64,000 nucleotides of DNA from an uncultured Thermoguttaceae bacterium (GTDB lineage Bacteria; Planctomycetota; Planctomycetia; Pirellulales; Thermoguttaceae): the NCBI GenBank assembly GCA_938042245.1, contig CALIRO010000002.1, forward strand, positions 206,939 to 270,938. Direction: 5' to 3'. The notes beneath the pieces were generated by a model. That model was not told the DNA's origin, ran no database searches, and saw only the letters and a program-made list of their open reading frames with translations. Positions 52,504 to 61,677 of the stretch are shown here, piece by piece (position 1 is the stretch's first letter; each line of letters starts with the position of its first letter). The position numbers and the translations under genes are program-made.

Positions 52504-54180
52504 TCAACTATCCAGGATTCGGAGGGCTTGCTCCTGTTGGGCATCGGTAACAAACGGGATGCCGGTTTCAGCGGCGGTTTCCCGATTGGCCGCCATCAGG
52601 TCTTCCCGAGAGATCTCCTGGACAGAAAACTTCCGGGCCCCTGCCAGCAGTTGTTGCAGACCGGCAGCTAGCTTGTCGGCCAACGTCCACATAGCAATCG
52701 CTCCGAACGGGATTTTCTGCATTTCTTGTTTGCCCAGCTTGGCTTCCAATTGATAATAACCGGCAAAGATTTCTTCCGGTCGGTCGCCCAGTTCTAGGAC
52801 CGTCGGGGGGAGGCGTTCCCAGTTACCGTGGACCGTATCAATTTTTGTCCATTCTCCTTCCACCACCGCCCCGCCGTTTTGTTTTCGGAGCACACCTTCG
52901 ATATTGGAACCCAGGAAACCAGGAATCATCAAAGCCCGCCCCATACAGACCATCTTCGCAAACGGGGCCCCTAATGCCAACGCTTTAAAGATATGGTCTT
53001 CCCGAGCAAAGCCGCCGGCAAAAGCCAGATCGACTACCCGCATTCCACGTTCTGCCAGCCGCTTGGCATATTCATAGGCTTTGGCATGCAGCAGCAGGGG
53101 CGGCACGCCCCAAGTTTCCATCATATTCCAGGGACTCATGCCCGTTCCGCCGCCCGAGCCGTCGATGGTCAATAGGTCCAGTTGGGCCTCGGTGGCATAC
53201 CGGATAGCCATGGCTAAGGCTTCCATGCCATAGGAACCGGTTTTCAAGCTGATCCTCTGATACCCCAACGAGCGGAGATGTTCGACGGCCTTCATGAACT
53301 GCTCTCGGACTGCTTCCGGGGAATCCAGATCGGTATATCCGAGCCGACTGTGCCGGGCAAACGAACGAATGGCCCCCTGCTCCCAAGCTTCTTTGACCCC
53401 CGGAGCCAACGGATCCGGATCCACCACGTAGCCTCGTTGGCGCAAAAACAGGGCGTAGTCATAACTGGCCACTTGGATTTCGCCGCCGATGTCTTTGGCG
53501 CCTTGGCCCCATTTGAGTTCGATGCAAACTTTTTCAGGGCCGAAACGGTCGATCAAGTACTCGGCCACGCCGAACCGGGTATCTTCGACGTTCATTTGGA
53601 CTAAAATAGCGCCGTAACCGTCGTAGTAGCGAAGGAAGGTTTCTACACGGCGGTCCAGTTCAGGGGCCTTTTCGATCCGACCATTCCGAAGGACTGATTG
53701 GCGGTCGATGCCGACGACGTTTTCGCCGACCACAATAGGAATGCCCACCAGGGCGGCTCCGATGGCAAAACTTTTCCAGTATTTTTCCGCCACAAAGGTC
53801 GAGCCGAGGGCACCGGTCATGATCGGCATTCGGCACCGGATTTTATGCACGGCGCCGAATTGGGTTTCCAGGGAGACATTTGGGAAGACGCAATCATCCG
53901 GACTCTGGGACAGCCCGGGCGGGACCCCTTGGGCGCCGTAGAGTCGTCCTTGGATGCGGAGGGCATGGTAGCTAATGCCTAAATGGGTAATATTGGCGCT
54001 GCCGGCCGTAACCATGCCGAAATCTCTGGGGTAGAGCAGGCGTCGGCCTACCAGGCTGGCCAGCCAGGTTTCGCATTTGCCGGCGCAATCGGCTCGGCAG
54101 AGGGTACACAGGCCGGATTCGGCTGGATTGCCCCGGTTGTTGGTGGCGAGGACATCATTGGTTTTTCGCCATGGGATCAT
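52504..54180 (-). CDS. FMN-dependent glutamate synthase-like protein (archaeal type)
   Basis: A 558-residue relative of the FMN-binding synthase domain of GltB. An N-terminal cysteine cluster C-x2-C-x3-C-x3-C (GLCTLCRADCAGKC) could bind an iron-sulfur centre. The FMN barrel has GGEIQVASYDYALFLR, TIDGSGGGTGMSPWNMMETWGVP (quoted in part) and GGFAREDHIFKALALGAPF. No glutaminase domain is present, so it resembles the stand-alone synthases of archaea and some bacteria that use ammonia or a separate amidotransferase. It is divergent from an NrpR-type regulator and has an operator-like palindrome 42 bases upstream of its ATG, which suggests nitrogen control. Start behind AGGAG is secure. Confidence 0.88.
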   Translation of the reverse strand: MIPWRKTNDVLATNNRGNPAESGLCTLCRADCAGKCETWLASLVGRRLLYPRDFGMVTAGSANITHLGISYHALRIQGRLYGAQGVPPGLSQSPDDCVFPNVSLETQFGAVHKIRCRMPIMTGALGSTFVAEKYWKSFAIGAALVGIPIVVGENVVGIDRQSVLRNGRIEKAPELDRRVETFLRYYDGYGAILVQMNVEDTRFGVAEYLIDRFGPEKVCIELKWGQGAKDIGGEIQVASYDYALFLRQRGYVVDPDPLAPGVKEAWEQGAIRSFARHSRLGYTDLDSPEAVREQFMKAVEHLRSLGYQRISLKTGSYGMEALAMAIRYATEAQLDLLTIDGSGGGTGMSPWNMMETWGVPPLLLHAKAYEYAKRLAERGMRVVDLAFAGGFAREDHIFKALALGAPFAKMVCMGRALMIPGFLGSNIEGVLRKQNGGAVVEGEWTKIDTVHGNWERLPPTVLELGDRPEEIFAGYYQLEAKLGKQEMQKIPFGAIAMWTLADKLAAGLQQLLAGARKFSVQEISREDLMAANRETAAETGIPFVTDAQQEQALRILDS

Positions 54181-54221
54181 GTTATGCTCCTAAGATAAAA
54201 GACAGAATGGACCGATTTTTC

Positions 54222-54235
54222 GGCATGATATTGCC
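54222..54235. promoter_or_regulatory. Operator-like palindrome GGCA-N6-TGCC
   Basis: GGCATGATATTGCC is a perfect 4-6-4 palindrome 42 bases upstream of the glutamate synthase ATG. Known NrpR operators of methanogens have the same 4-N6-4 architecture (GGAA-N6-TTCC). The sequence differs, so binding is an inference. Confidence 0.45.
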
Positions 54236-54370
54236 AATTAAGAGGACCAGTATTTGGCTATACACAATCTATCTAATCTATTTTTCCAGGAAAATCAAGA
54301 GCATATTTGCAAAATTTCAAGAAATTTTGGCCAATTATACCCAAAACAGATCGGAAAAATAGAAAATAAA

Positions 54371-54392
54371 AATCGGTATCAGTATTCCGATT
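54371..54392. promoter_or_regulatory. Operator-like palindrome AATCGG-N10-CCGATT
   Basis: A perfect 6-bp inverted repeat, extended to nine positions with one mismatch (AATCGGTAT / ATTCCGATT). It lies upstream of the nrpR promoter and could serve both divergent genes. Confidence 0.5.
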
Positions 54393-54420
54393 GCTTATAG
54401 AGATCGGCATTTTTTAAGAG

Positions 54421-54449
54421 TTGTTTTGCCGATACAAATAGGTTATAAT
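54421..54449 (+). promoter_or_regulatory. Sigma-70-type promoter of nrpR
   Basis: TTGTTT (54421-54426) and TATAAT (54444-54449) are separated by 17 bases. The inverted pair ATCGGCA/TGCCGAT (54403-54433) overlaps the -35 and ATCGGCA (54457) lies at the expected start site, suggesting autoregulation. Confidence 0.65.
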
Positions 54450-54520
54450 GCCTAAGATCGGCAATTTTTCTTTTTCCTATTTCCACCCATGCCAATCCTT
54501 TGCCGCTAACAGGAGATAAT

Positions 54521-55525
54521 ATGGACAAAGTCGAACGGAACCGGTTGGCCATCCTGGAAGTCCTGGAAAAAAGCACCAGCCCATTATCTTCCCCTCGGAT
54601 CGCCCAACTGCTTACCCATGCCGGGCTAACGCTCAGTCAGCGGGCCGTCCGCTTGTACCTCCAGCAACTAGAGGAGGAGGGGCTTACCAAAGCGTTCGGC
54701 AAACGTGGGCATATGATTACCGATCTGGGCCGCTCCGAAATCCACGCCTCCCAGATCCCGCTGCGGATGGGCTATTTATCCGCCCGAATCGACCAGTTGA
54801 CCTATGCGATGACGTTCGATTTGGCCACCCGCACCGGTCAAGTGGTGGTCAATACCTCACTTGTCTCCCCCCGGATCTTAGCCGAGCATCTGGACAAAAT
54901 TTGCACCGTCTTTGCCAAAGGCTACGGCATGGGCAACCGGGTAGCCCTGCTTGGCCCCGGTGAGCAAATCGCCGGCATGGTCATCCCCCCAGATAAAGTA
55001 GGTTTTTGCACCGTCTGCTCCATCACTATTAACGGCATGCTTCTGAAACACGGGATCCCAACCATCAGCCGCTTCGGCGGACTGCTCCAACTCCGAAATG
55101 GTCGGCCTTGGCGATTCGTCGAGGCCATCCACTACGACGGCACCACCATCGATCCGCTGGAAGTGTTCATCCACAGCGGCATGACCAATTACATGGGCGC
55201 TATTACCGACGGCAACGGGCTGATCGGCGCCGGTTTTCGCGAATTTCCTGAAAATGCCCGGGACAAAGTCCTCCACCTCAGCCAGCGGTTTGCCACCGTC
55301 GGCCTGGGCGGGCTATGGGAAGTGGGGCTACCCAACCAACCTCTGCTGGGCTTTCCAGTAAGCCCCGGCCGATTTGGCGCGGTGGTCATCGGCGGCTTAA
55401 ACCCTATTGCCATCCTCGAAGAATTGGGTTATCGCGTCTGTTCGCGGGCTATGTCTGGCTTGCTAGACTATTGTCGATTAATGGTTGTCGATGAACTCCA
55501 CGATGCGATTAAGGCCTTTCTATAA
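54521..55525 (+). CDS. NrpR-family (DUF128) transcriptional regulator
   Basis: A 334-residue regulator. Residues 1-70 form a winged helix-turn-helix (MDKVERNRLAILEVLEK, then SQRAVRLYLQQLEEEGL). Residues 80-330 match the NRD/DUF128 domain of the archaeal nitrogen repressor NrpR: GKRGHMITDLGRSEI, RMGYLSARIDQLTYAMTF, TVCSITINGMLLKHGIPTISRFGGLLQ (in part), IHSGMTNYMGAI, GAGFREFPENA and GLGGLWEVG. NrpR represses nitrogen genes and is released by 2-oxoglutarate in methanogens. Here it is divergent from a glutamate synthase gene. It is a single NRD version. The ATG at 54521 follows AGGAGATAAT. Confidence 0.88.
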   Translation: MDKVERNRLAILEVLEKSTSPLSSPRIAQLLTHAGLTLSQRAVRLYLQQLEEEGLTKAFGKRGHMITDLGRSEIHASQIPLRMGYLSARIDQLTYAMTFDLATRTGQVVVNTSLVSPRILAEHLDKICTVFAKGYGMGNRVALLGPGEQIAGMVIPPDKVGFCTVCSITINGMLLKHGIPTISRFGGLLQLRNGRPWRFVEAIHYDGTTIDPLEVFIHSGMTNYMGAITDGNGLIGAGFREFPENARDKVLHLSQRFATVGLGGLWEVGLPNQPLLGFPVSPGRFGAVVIGGLNPIAILEELGYRVCSRAMSGLLDYCRLMVVDELHDAIKAFL

Positions 55526-55587
55526 CCAGACAGCCGCCTAAGAAAGCTCCACTACCAGAGCTCAGGAAACTTCCGTACCAGAATAGG

Positions 55588-56505
55588 ATGAATAGCTCTG
55601 CTTTCCAAAAGCTGCTTGAGGGGTCTTTTGTCCGCCATGTGGAACACCATCGCCTGATCGATTCGACCAACAGCCGGGCCCGTCGAATCGCCCTGGGGGA
55701 AGAAACACTATTGGGCTGGGCTGATCCCGCCGCTGCATGCCTTCGGGATAGCTTACCTTGTCTGATTTTGGCGGATCAGCAATCGGCCGGCCGAGGTCGG
55801 GGCACCAACCGATGGTGGACTGGTCTGGGCAGTTTGGCAATGAGTTTGCTCCTGCCTCCGGTGGCCGAGTGGCCTCAGCTTTTCCCACCCGCTGCCCGAA
55901 AGCTCCCCAAAGCCTTCTCCCCAGGGCCTTGGGAAAAGCCTCTTGGCAGCCCTTTGGCTGCCGGCCGGGAAATCCCGACTGGTTTAATCGGTCCGACAGG
56001 TTTAATCGGATTGGCTGCCGCTTTGGCCGTGCTGAGCACGGTTCGTCCAAGGCTTCCGAGAATCGACGTAGGGCTGCATTGGCCCAACGATGTGTTCGCT
56101 GCCGGGAAAAAATTGGCCGGAATTTTGGTGGAACTGCTCCACACGGGGCTGGTCATCGTAGGCATCGGCCTGAATACCAATAACTCCGCCCAACAGGCCC
56201 CGGAAGAACTTCGGGGGAAGATAGCCACGCTCCGCGATCTTACCGGCCAAGACCACCCCCACGAACGATTCCTTCCAGCTCTGTTGGATCATCTGGAAGA
56301 AAAGTTTTGGCTTTTAGTTCATCTTCCGGATCGGGTGGCTTTGGAGGCCCATCAGTGGTGTGGGCAAAAGGGGCAATTCCTGAAGGTTCGTTCTCCTGGG
56401 GGGGATGTAGAGGGTATTTGTGAAGGGATCGGCCCCCACGGAGAGATGCTTCTTAAAACCCCTACCGGGCTTCGCCGGATTTTCTCCGGTTGGATTCTTG
56501 GATAA
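55588..56505 (+). CDS. birA: Biotin-[acetyl-CoA-carboxylase] ligase
   Basis: BirA attaches biotin to carrier domains such as AccB. The 305-residue protein lacks an N-terminal DNA-binding domain, so it is a catalytic-only ligase. DSTNSRA, the biotinoyl-AMP loop SAGRGRGTNRWW (the usual GRGRxGRxW slightly changed), LHWPNDVFA and KLAGILVEL are conserved, and the C-terminal SH3-like domain is present (GDVEGICEGIGPHGEMLL). An insertion of about 40 residues with Pro and Lys follows SLLLPPV (about 95-135). It starts 62 bases after the regulator gene and may share its transcript. Confidence 0.9.
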   Translation: MNSSAFQKLLEGSFVRHVEHHRLIDSTNSRARRIALGEETLLGWADPAAACLRDSLPCLILADQQSAGRGRGTNRWWTGLGSLAMSLLLPPVAEWPQLFPPAARKLPKAFSPGPWEKPLGSPLAAGREIPTGLIGPTGLIGLAAALAVLSTVRPRLPRIDVGLHWPNDVFAAGKKLAGILVELLHTGLVIVGIGLNTNNSAQQAPEELRGKIATLRDLTGQDHPHERFLPALLDHLEEKFWLLVHLPDRVALEAHQWCGQKGQFLKVRSPGGDVEGICEGIGPHGEMLLKTPTGLRRIFSGWILG

Positions 56506-56731
56506 TTTCTTTCAAAATACCCCTCATAGGATGTATATATTCTAGCTATTTGAGGGGGCTTTCGAGGAGCCAGATCCCCTTTTCGTTGGGAATAAACCCG
56601 CTCAATAGAGTTATCTATAATTCGCAGTGGACAGGTTGCGTTTGCCCATCTAGGATTAAAACGGGTATTTCGCCCAGGCTTCCGGAAAGATCCCCATTTG
56701 GTAGTCTTTTTTCCCCAAAGGAGGGATACGG

Positions 56732-57424
56732 ATGGGAACCGCTGGGCAAGCGCAGTCAAGCCGCTGGCTAGATTGGACCCTGAGCGACCTGCTGGAGCAA
56801 TTGGGTGGGGTGCCAGCCGAGCGAGTCCGAATGGTTCCTATGCCAGGCACGGCCACCGAAGAGGACTTGCTAGCCGTAACAACCAGAACCGGCCGAGTTT
56901 GCGAGCTGATTGACGGGGTTTTGGTGGAGAAGGTTCTTGGCTGGTATGAGATGGCCGTGGCGGTGGAATTGGCCTGTTTGCTTCATCGGTATGTACGGTC
57001 TCGGGGCTGGGGGGTAGTATTAAAGACAGAGGGGCCGCTGCGGATTTTTCCGGGCCAGGTTCGCAGTCCGGAAGTGGCTTATGTGAGTTTCCATCGCCTG
57101 GGACGGATTCGAGAGCCTGTAAGCCCGGTTTTGCCAATCGCCCCCGATTTGGCCGTTGAAGTCCTCTCGGAAACCAATACCCCCGGAGAAATGGAACGGA
57201 AATTGCATGATTACTTTGCCGCCGGAGTGGAATCGGTTTGGTATATCGATCCGAAAGCCCGATCTGCCCGCAGTTATACCAGTGTAGAGGAATGCGAAAC
57301 AATCCCGGCTGAAGGCTTTCTCCGAGGCGGCCGAGTCCTGCCAGGCTTAGTGCTTTCCCTCCATGAACTCTTCCAAAAGGCCCAACAGTCCCGACCCGAC
57401 GATCCAGCCCATCCTTCCGATTGA
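56732..57424 (+). CDS. Uma2-family (DUF820) putative endonuclease
   Basis: A 230-residue protein with a PD-(D/E)xK restriction-like fold of the Uma2 family. CELIDGVLVEKVLG holds the early Glu, SPEVAYVSF the PD-like position and APDLAVEVLSETNT the D-x-E-x-(K-like) strand, with ERKLHDYFAAGVESVWYIDP following. These genes are abundant in cyanobacteria and planctomycetes; their function is unproven, and toxin-like or DNA-related roles have been suggested. The ATG follows AAGGAGG. No antitoxin-like gene is adjacent. Confidence 0.85.
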   Translation: MGTAGQAQSSRWLDWTLSDLLEQLGGVPAERVRMVPMPGTATEEDLLAVTTRTGRVCELIDGVLVEKVLGWYEMAVAVELACLLHRYVRSRGWGVVLKTEGPLRIFPGQVRSPEVAYVSFHRLGRIREPVSPVLPIAPDLAVEVLSETNTPGEMERKLHDYFAAGVESVWYIDPKARSARSYTSVEECETIPAEGFLRGGRVLPGLVLSLHELFQKAQQSRPDDPAHPSD

Positions 57425-57555
57425 GCTTTTCGTTTGGGAATCCGACCTTTCAATAGACAAGTCTATCAAAACTGGCTTGTCAGGGCTGGTATGGTATGAA
57501 GAGGTCATCCGGGGGGCCTACCCTTAAGTAGCTTAATCTGTCCAGACTGAGCCAA

Positions 57556-57644
57556 TCGCCGTCTAACCGACGACGGTAGGGGCGTCGTCTCACAGACCAG
57601 GGTACATTCGCCGTCTAGACAGACGACATTCCAGTCGCCGTCTA
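57556..57644. repeat. Three copies of TCGCCGTCTA with inverted GACGAC words
   Basis: TCGCCGTCTA occurs at 57556, 57608 and 57635. Between them are GACGACGG, CGTCGTCT and GACGAC, complementary to the GTCGTC/GCCGTC words, so hairpins can form. It lies directly after the WXG/FtsK cassette and the Uma2 gene. Confidence 0.55.
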
Positions 57645-57654
57645 ACACACGGGG

Positions 57655-60600
57655 TTACAATTGGCGGGAGATGCGGCGGCAGAGTTGCTGAGTTGCCCAT
57701 TGGAGGAATTCATGGCTCGGTGAGGCGTAGGGGCGGAATTTTTCCCAGGTGCCGATGCTTTCCCAATACAGCACGGCCCGTTGCATGCCGAGGTTTGCGC
57801 CGATGGTCGAATCGACTAAGTTGCTCGAATCGGAAGGGTTCATGGCAAACAGGACGCGCATATCGAATTCGGGCAGGGCATGGCGGTCCAGCCAGCGGGT
57901 AAACGTATGGTAGCTATCACACCAGATGACGCTGTGGACGCCCCAAGCGGGTCCTTCTCGGAGGATTTGGGCCAATTGTTGAGCCGGGCTCGCTGGACGA
58001 TCTTCTCCGCCAAGAGAAAAACCAAAATCGTCCTCAGCACGCCGAAGCGTGCGGAACCGAGCCAGATCGTAGATAAATAGGTAGATCGGTTGCTCCTGAT
58101 CGAGGTTTTCGGACTGCCGACGGGCCAACTCGGCAGCAATGGGGGAGATCGTCTCGGCAGCTTGAGCCGGCCCGGCCACCTCGATTTGGGAGGGCAACAT
58201 CCCAGCCAACTGCCGGAAGTCCTCTGCTTCCAAGGCGTCTGGTCGGGTTCCATCCAGCAGGTATATTTTGACAGAGGGTCTCCCGGCGGGGTATTCGGGC
58301 GGATATTGGGCAGTCAGGCTGATCAGTCCAGCAGTGAACAATCCTCGGGCCAGGTCGTCTCGGTGGCCGACGATCAAAAGATTACTGCCGCTTTGGCGGG
58401 TGAAAACGGCCTGGGTGGGCGGCTTGATCGAGACAGCTTCTCCTAACCAAATACGGGCAGTGCGTGGCAGCTCTGGCAACGCTTCCGCCTCCAGCAACGC
58501 TCGTAGCTGGGCGTTTTCCTCCAGACTGGCCGGCACATTCCCCTCAAACACAATGGGTTTCGGGGCCTGATATTGCCGACCGGCAGTAAACTCTCGGAGC
58601 TGGGCCAAATACTTTTCCCGCTCGCTATCCGACAGCCAAAATACCTGGAACGGATGATTCCCTTCGTACAGGCCGTTGGCGTCGTTGTAGATGGCTTCGC
58701 CGGGTCGGGTCAGGAGCCGGGCCGCCGTGTTCTCTTCGCTCAGGATCAGGTGGGCGTCGGTTTCGCTGCACTGCAAGGCGATTCGTACCGCCATTTGGCC
58801 CAGGGTGCTGCGGGGCAGAGAATACGCCCCGGCCAATGTCTGAGAACCCAAAAGCACATGAATGCCAAAAGCCCGGCCTTGCCGAACCAATCGATCCAGC
58901 AATAGCGCTGCTGCCTGGGCGATCCGATCGTCTTCGACGAAAAGCTCCTGGAACTCGTCGATCACCAGCAGCACTCGCGGCAGCCGAACTCCAGGGTTTT
59001 GTGCCCGGAAACTAGGTAGGTCCTGTACTCCATGTTGGCGGAACAGATCACCCCGCTCGTGCAATAGGCTGTCCAGCCGTTCCAACACCGACAGGCCGAA
59101 CTCTCGTTCACTTTCGATAGCAATGACGCGGGCATGGGGCAGGCCCGCCGCCGCATAGGCCTTAAACTCCACGCCCTTTTTGAAGTCCACAAGGTACAGT
59201 TCGACTTCATCGGGGCTATAGCGAAGGGCGGTCTGGGTGATGAGCACATGCCAGAGGGTGGATTTTCCGGAACCGGTCTTGCCGGCGACCAGCACATGCT
59301 GCGAGGTACCTTCGCCAAGGCGGAGGTATTGGAACTTTTTTACACCTGCCCGTCCGAGGGGGACCTCCAGGCCGTTTTGGCTTCTGGCAGTCCACCAATG
59401 ATCTGGTTCGGGCGCACCGGAAGCGAAGGGCACTTCCACTTTGCCAGCCTCTTGGGCCGATTGCCCTACCCGGCGAACGATTTGGGTAAAAAGCTCCGGC
59501 GGGGGAGTGGGGTCCGGCTCCAAGGTTAATGGCCCTACCTCGGGACAGTCCCAAACAAACCGGCCATCCTGCCAATGAAGCATCCAGGCATATGAGGTCA
59601 AATCGGACAGGTGGAAATCTCTGGGCAACCGGAGCCGATCGTCCACGCTCATCAGGGTAAACACGCCGCAGCGGGCGCCGCTGGAGATGATGCTGCGCAA
59701 TCGGGCCGCCGATTGCTCCTGGAAACCAGCCGGGAAATTGGCTACAACGAGCACTCGATACGGCTCAGCCAATTCGCCGGCAAAGGCGTTATATTGAACA
59801 ATTGTTTCAAATTCGTTCCGCAGATACACCTGCAGGACGGTCTCCATGTGTTGGGTCAGATCGGCCAGGCGCTGATCGATATGGGCCGGTTCGGTCCAGA
59901 TGCGGCTGGAGACCAATTTTTCGTCGTAATCGGCCAAGTGCATGAAGGCAGAAAAGTTTTCGCCAAGGCCCACCGGGTCGATGATCGTCAGGCGCAGTTT
60001 GGCCGGCGGCACCGTGGTAAGCAGCCGAAGCAGGACCGTCTGCAATAGTTCCACCGCTTCCTGCCGACCTTCTTCTCGCACCCGGAGCAAAAGCAATGGC
60101 CAATCAGGAAACGGCACTAAAGCCGGCACTTCCCAGGCGGTCTGTTGCACTTGCAAATCAGGATGCTCCGGCAGACCACCAGGTAGTTGCTCCAGCGCAA
60201 GCCGAAATCGACCAAAACGCACTCCCGGCGGCATCTGCGAGGGCGGCGTCCACTGGGACCAATCGACTTTCTCCCAAGGCGGGCAGAGCGGATCGGACAA
60301 GCGGTGGGCTGCTTGGACATTTCGGCTAAATCGCTGGAGCGTTCTATGCCACCGCCGGCACAACGCCCCCCACTGCCTTTGCCGACGGGTTTCTACCCGC
60401 TCGATATACCGCCGGTATCGGGCCTCTAGCTCAGCCGATTCTGTCTGAAACTTCTCTTCCAGCTCTTCCGATCGTCGCTGGAAATCGGCCTCTAAGTGGG
60501 CCAACTGCTGCTGATGCTCCTCAGAAAGTTTCTGTAACCGGGCGGGATAGTCGGCCTCCCATTGGGCTAAGGCGGCCTGGTGTTCGCCCTGCAAGTGGGC

Positions 60601-61677
60601 AAGCTGTTCCGAGGCTTTCTGCTCGGCCTCGTGCAATTGTTGCTGCAAGTGTTCCTGCATAGCCCGTTGGGTCTGTTGGGAGTGGTGTTTGGCTGCCTGC
60701 AGGGCGGAGGCACGGGCGGATTCGGCTTGATGCAGGATGGCCCGAAGATGCACGTAAATATCTTTAGCGTGCCGACGAGCTTTGGGATAATACAGAGCTA
60801 GAAGGCCGAGGGGAACTATCAATCCTGCTGCTGCTCCGCCGACCCAACCGAACCAGTTTTGCCAGCCAACCAAACCAGCCCCCATCCCAGCCCCCAAAAC
60901 CATAGCCACCAAGATGCCGACGGTTGGCTGGCTTGCTTCCAGGAGGCTACCAGCCCGCAAAGACTGCAACAGAGCCAGGCATTGCCGGGCCTGTTCAGCC
61001 AACTCGGCCAACTCCTGGCTCGGATCTGCGTGGGCCGAACCCCCTTCCGCCCAAGGGCCTTTTGGCGCCGGTTCGAAAGCAGTTTTGCTCCATTGCCGAC
61101 TCCATAGCCACCGACTGCGGAGCCGAGCTACCGCCTCCTCATGAACCGTATGAAGCTGTTGCCAGAGGCTTTCGATGCGGGCCTGGGCAGCTTGAAGCTC
61201 CAGGAGCGGACGCTTTTTGGTTGCATCATAGACGGTCTGGGCTTCCCACTGGGTTTCCTGCAAGCGCCGGCGGAGCTGTTCGGTTTGCTGTTGGACAAGC
61301 TCGGTAAGGTGCCGACGTTTCTTTTCATATTCCCGTTGCAGTCGGGCGGATTCCGCTTGAAAGGCTGCCTCCGCCGTGTGCCGATTGGTCTGATAGTCTT
61401 GTTGGAGGGCGGCTTGATCGGCCTGGTACTTTTGTTCCAAGGCGGCCCGCAGCTCCGCATACCGTTTGCCAGCCGACTCGGTTTTGACGGCGGCCACTGC
61501 CGGAATTCGGCGTTCTGCCGGCAAGCGCCGCCGATTCACGCGCACCAATTCCCCAAGCCATCCCTGCCAGGCCCTAGCAGAAAGAAGCGCCTCGGGCGTG
61601 GGTTCCAAATCCAGACGGCTGGTGCTGGCGGGAACTTTCTCTGCTCCCACCGTTGGCTCTTCCTGCCGGTTATTCAT
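57655..61677 (-). CDS. EccC-like membrane FtsK/SpoIIIE ATPase
   Basis: A 1340-residue ATPase resembling the motor of type VII secretion systems. Residues 75-200 and 300-445 are long coiled coils around two TM helices (about 250-270 and 275-298, GILVAMVLGAGMGAGLVGW and GGAAAGLIVPLGLLALYY). Three ATPase modules follow: module 1 (about 510-720) without a Walker A; module 2 (about 765-1030) with GKTGSGKST (799-807), LLVIDEFQE (903-911) and GSQTLAGAY; module 3 (about 1085-1310) degenerate. Only module 2 should hydrolyse ATP. The three-module plan is like EccC; the coiled-coil N part is not. It overlaps the W-x-D gene upstream by 8 bases. Confidence 0.88.
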   Translation of the reverse strand: MNNRQEEPTVGAEKVPASTSRLDLEPTPEALLSARAWQGWLGELVRVNRRRLPAERRIPAVAAVKTESAGKRYAELRAALEQKYQADQAALQQDYQTNRHTAEAAFQAESARLQREYEKKRRHLTELVQQQTEQLRRRLQETQWEAQTVYDATKKRPLLELQAAQARIESLWQQLHTVHEEAVARLRSRWLWSRQWSKTAFEPAPKGPWAEGGSAHADPSQELAELAEQARQCLALLQSLRAGSLLEASQPTVGILVAMVLGAGMGAGLVGWQNWFGWVGGAAAGLIVPLGLLALYYPKARRHAKDIYVHLRAILHQAESARASALQAAKHHSQQTQRAMQEHLQQQLHEAEQKASEQLAHLQGEHQAALAQWEADYPARLQKLSEEHQQQLAHLEADFQRRSEELEEKFQTESAELEARYRRYIERVETRRQRQWGALCRRWHRTLQRFSRNVQAAHRLSDPLCPPWEKVDWSQWTPPSQMPPGVRFGRFRLALEQLPGGLPEHPDLQVQQTAWEVPALVPFPDWPLLLLRVREEGRQEAVELLQTVLLRLLTTVPPAKLRLTIIDPVGLGENFSAFMHLADYDEKLVSSRIWTEPAHIDQRLADLTQHMETVLQVYLRNEFETIVQYNAFAGELAEPYRVLVVANFPAGFQEQSAARLRSIISSGARCGVFTLMSVDDRLRLPRDFHLSDLTSYAWMLHWQDGRFVWDCPEVGPLTLEPDPTPPPELFTQIVRRVGQSAQEAGKVEVPFASGAPEPDHWWTARSQNGLEVPLGRAGVKKFQYLRLGEGTSQHVLVAGKTGSGKSTLWHVLITQTALRYSPDEVELYLVDFKKGVEFKAYAAAGLPHARVIAIESEREFGLSVLERLDSLLHERGDLFRQHGVQDLPSFRAQNPGVRLPRVLLVIDEFQELFVEDDRIAQAAALLLDRLVRQGRAFGIHVLLGSQTLAGAYSLPRSTLGQMAVRIALQCSETDAHLILSEENTAARLLTRPGEAIYNDANGLYEGNHPFQVFWLSDSEREKYLAQLREFTAGRQYQAPKPIVFEGNVPASLEENAQLRALLEAEALPELPRTARIWLGEAVSIKPPTQAVFTRQSGSNLLIVGHRDDLARGLFTAGLISLTAQYPPEYPAGRPSVKIYLLDGTRPDALEAEDFRQLAGMLPSQIEVAGPAQAAETISPIAAELARRQSENLDQEQPIYLFIYDLARFRTLRRAEDDFGFSLGGEDRPASPAQQLAQILREGPAWGVHSVIWCDSYHTFTRWLDRHALPEFDMRVLFAMNPSDSSNLVDSTIGANLGMQRAVLYWESIGTWEKFRPYASPSHEFLQWATQQLCRRISRQL

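Larger units (their letters stand above)
54181..54520. promoter_or_regulatory. Divergent control region of glutamate synthase and nrpR
   Basis: A 340-base AT-rich spacer. Its features are the GGCA-N6-TGCC palindrome (54222-54235), a minus-strand TATAAT at 54334-54339 without a good -35, an AATCGG-N10-CCGATT palindrome (54371-54392), an ATCGGCA-N17-TGCCGAT inverted pair (54403-54433), a third ATCGGCA (54457-54463) and a plus-strand promoter at 54421-54449. Repetition of the ATCGG word in palindromes suggests one regulator binds several sites, most simply the NrpR-like protein itself. Confidence 0.6.
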
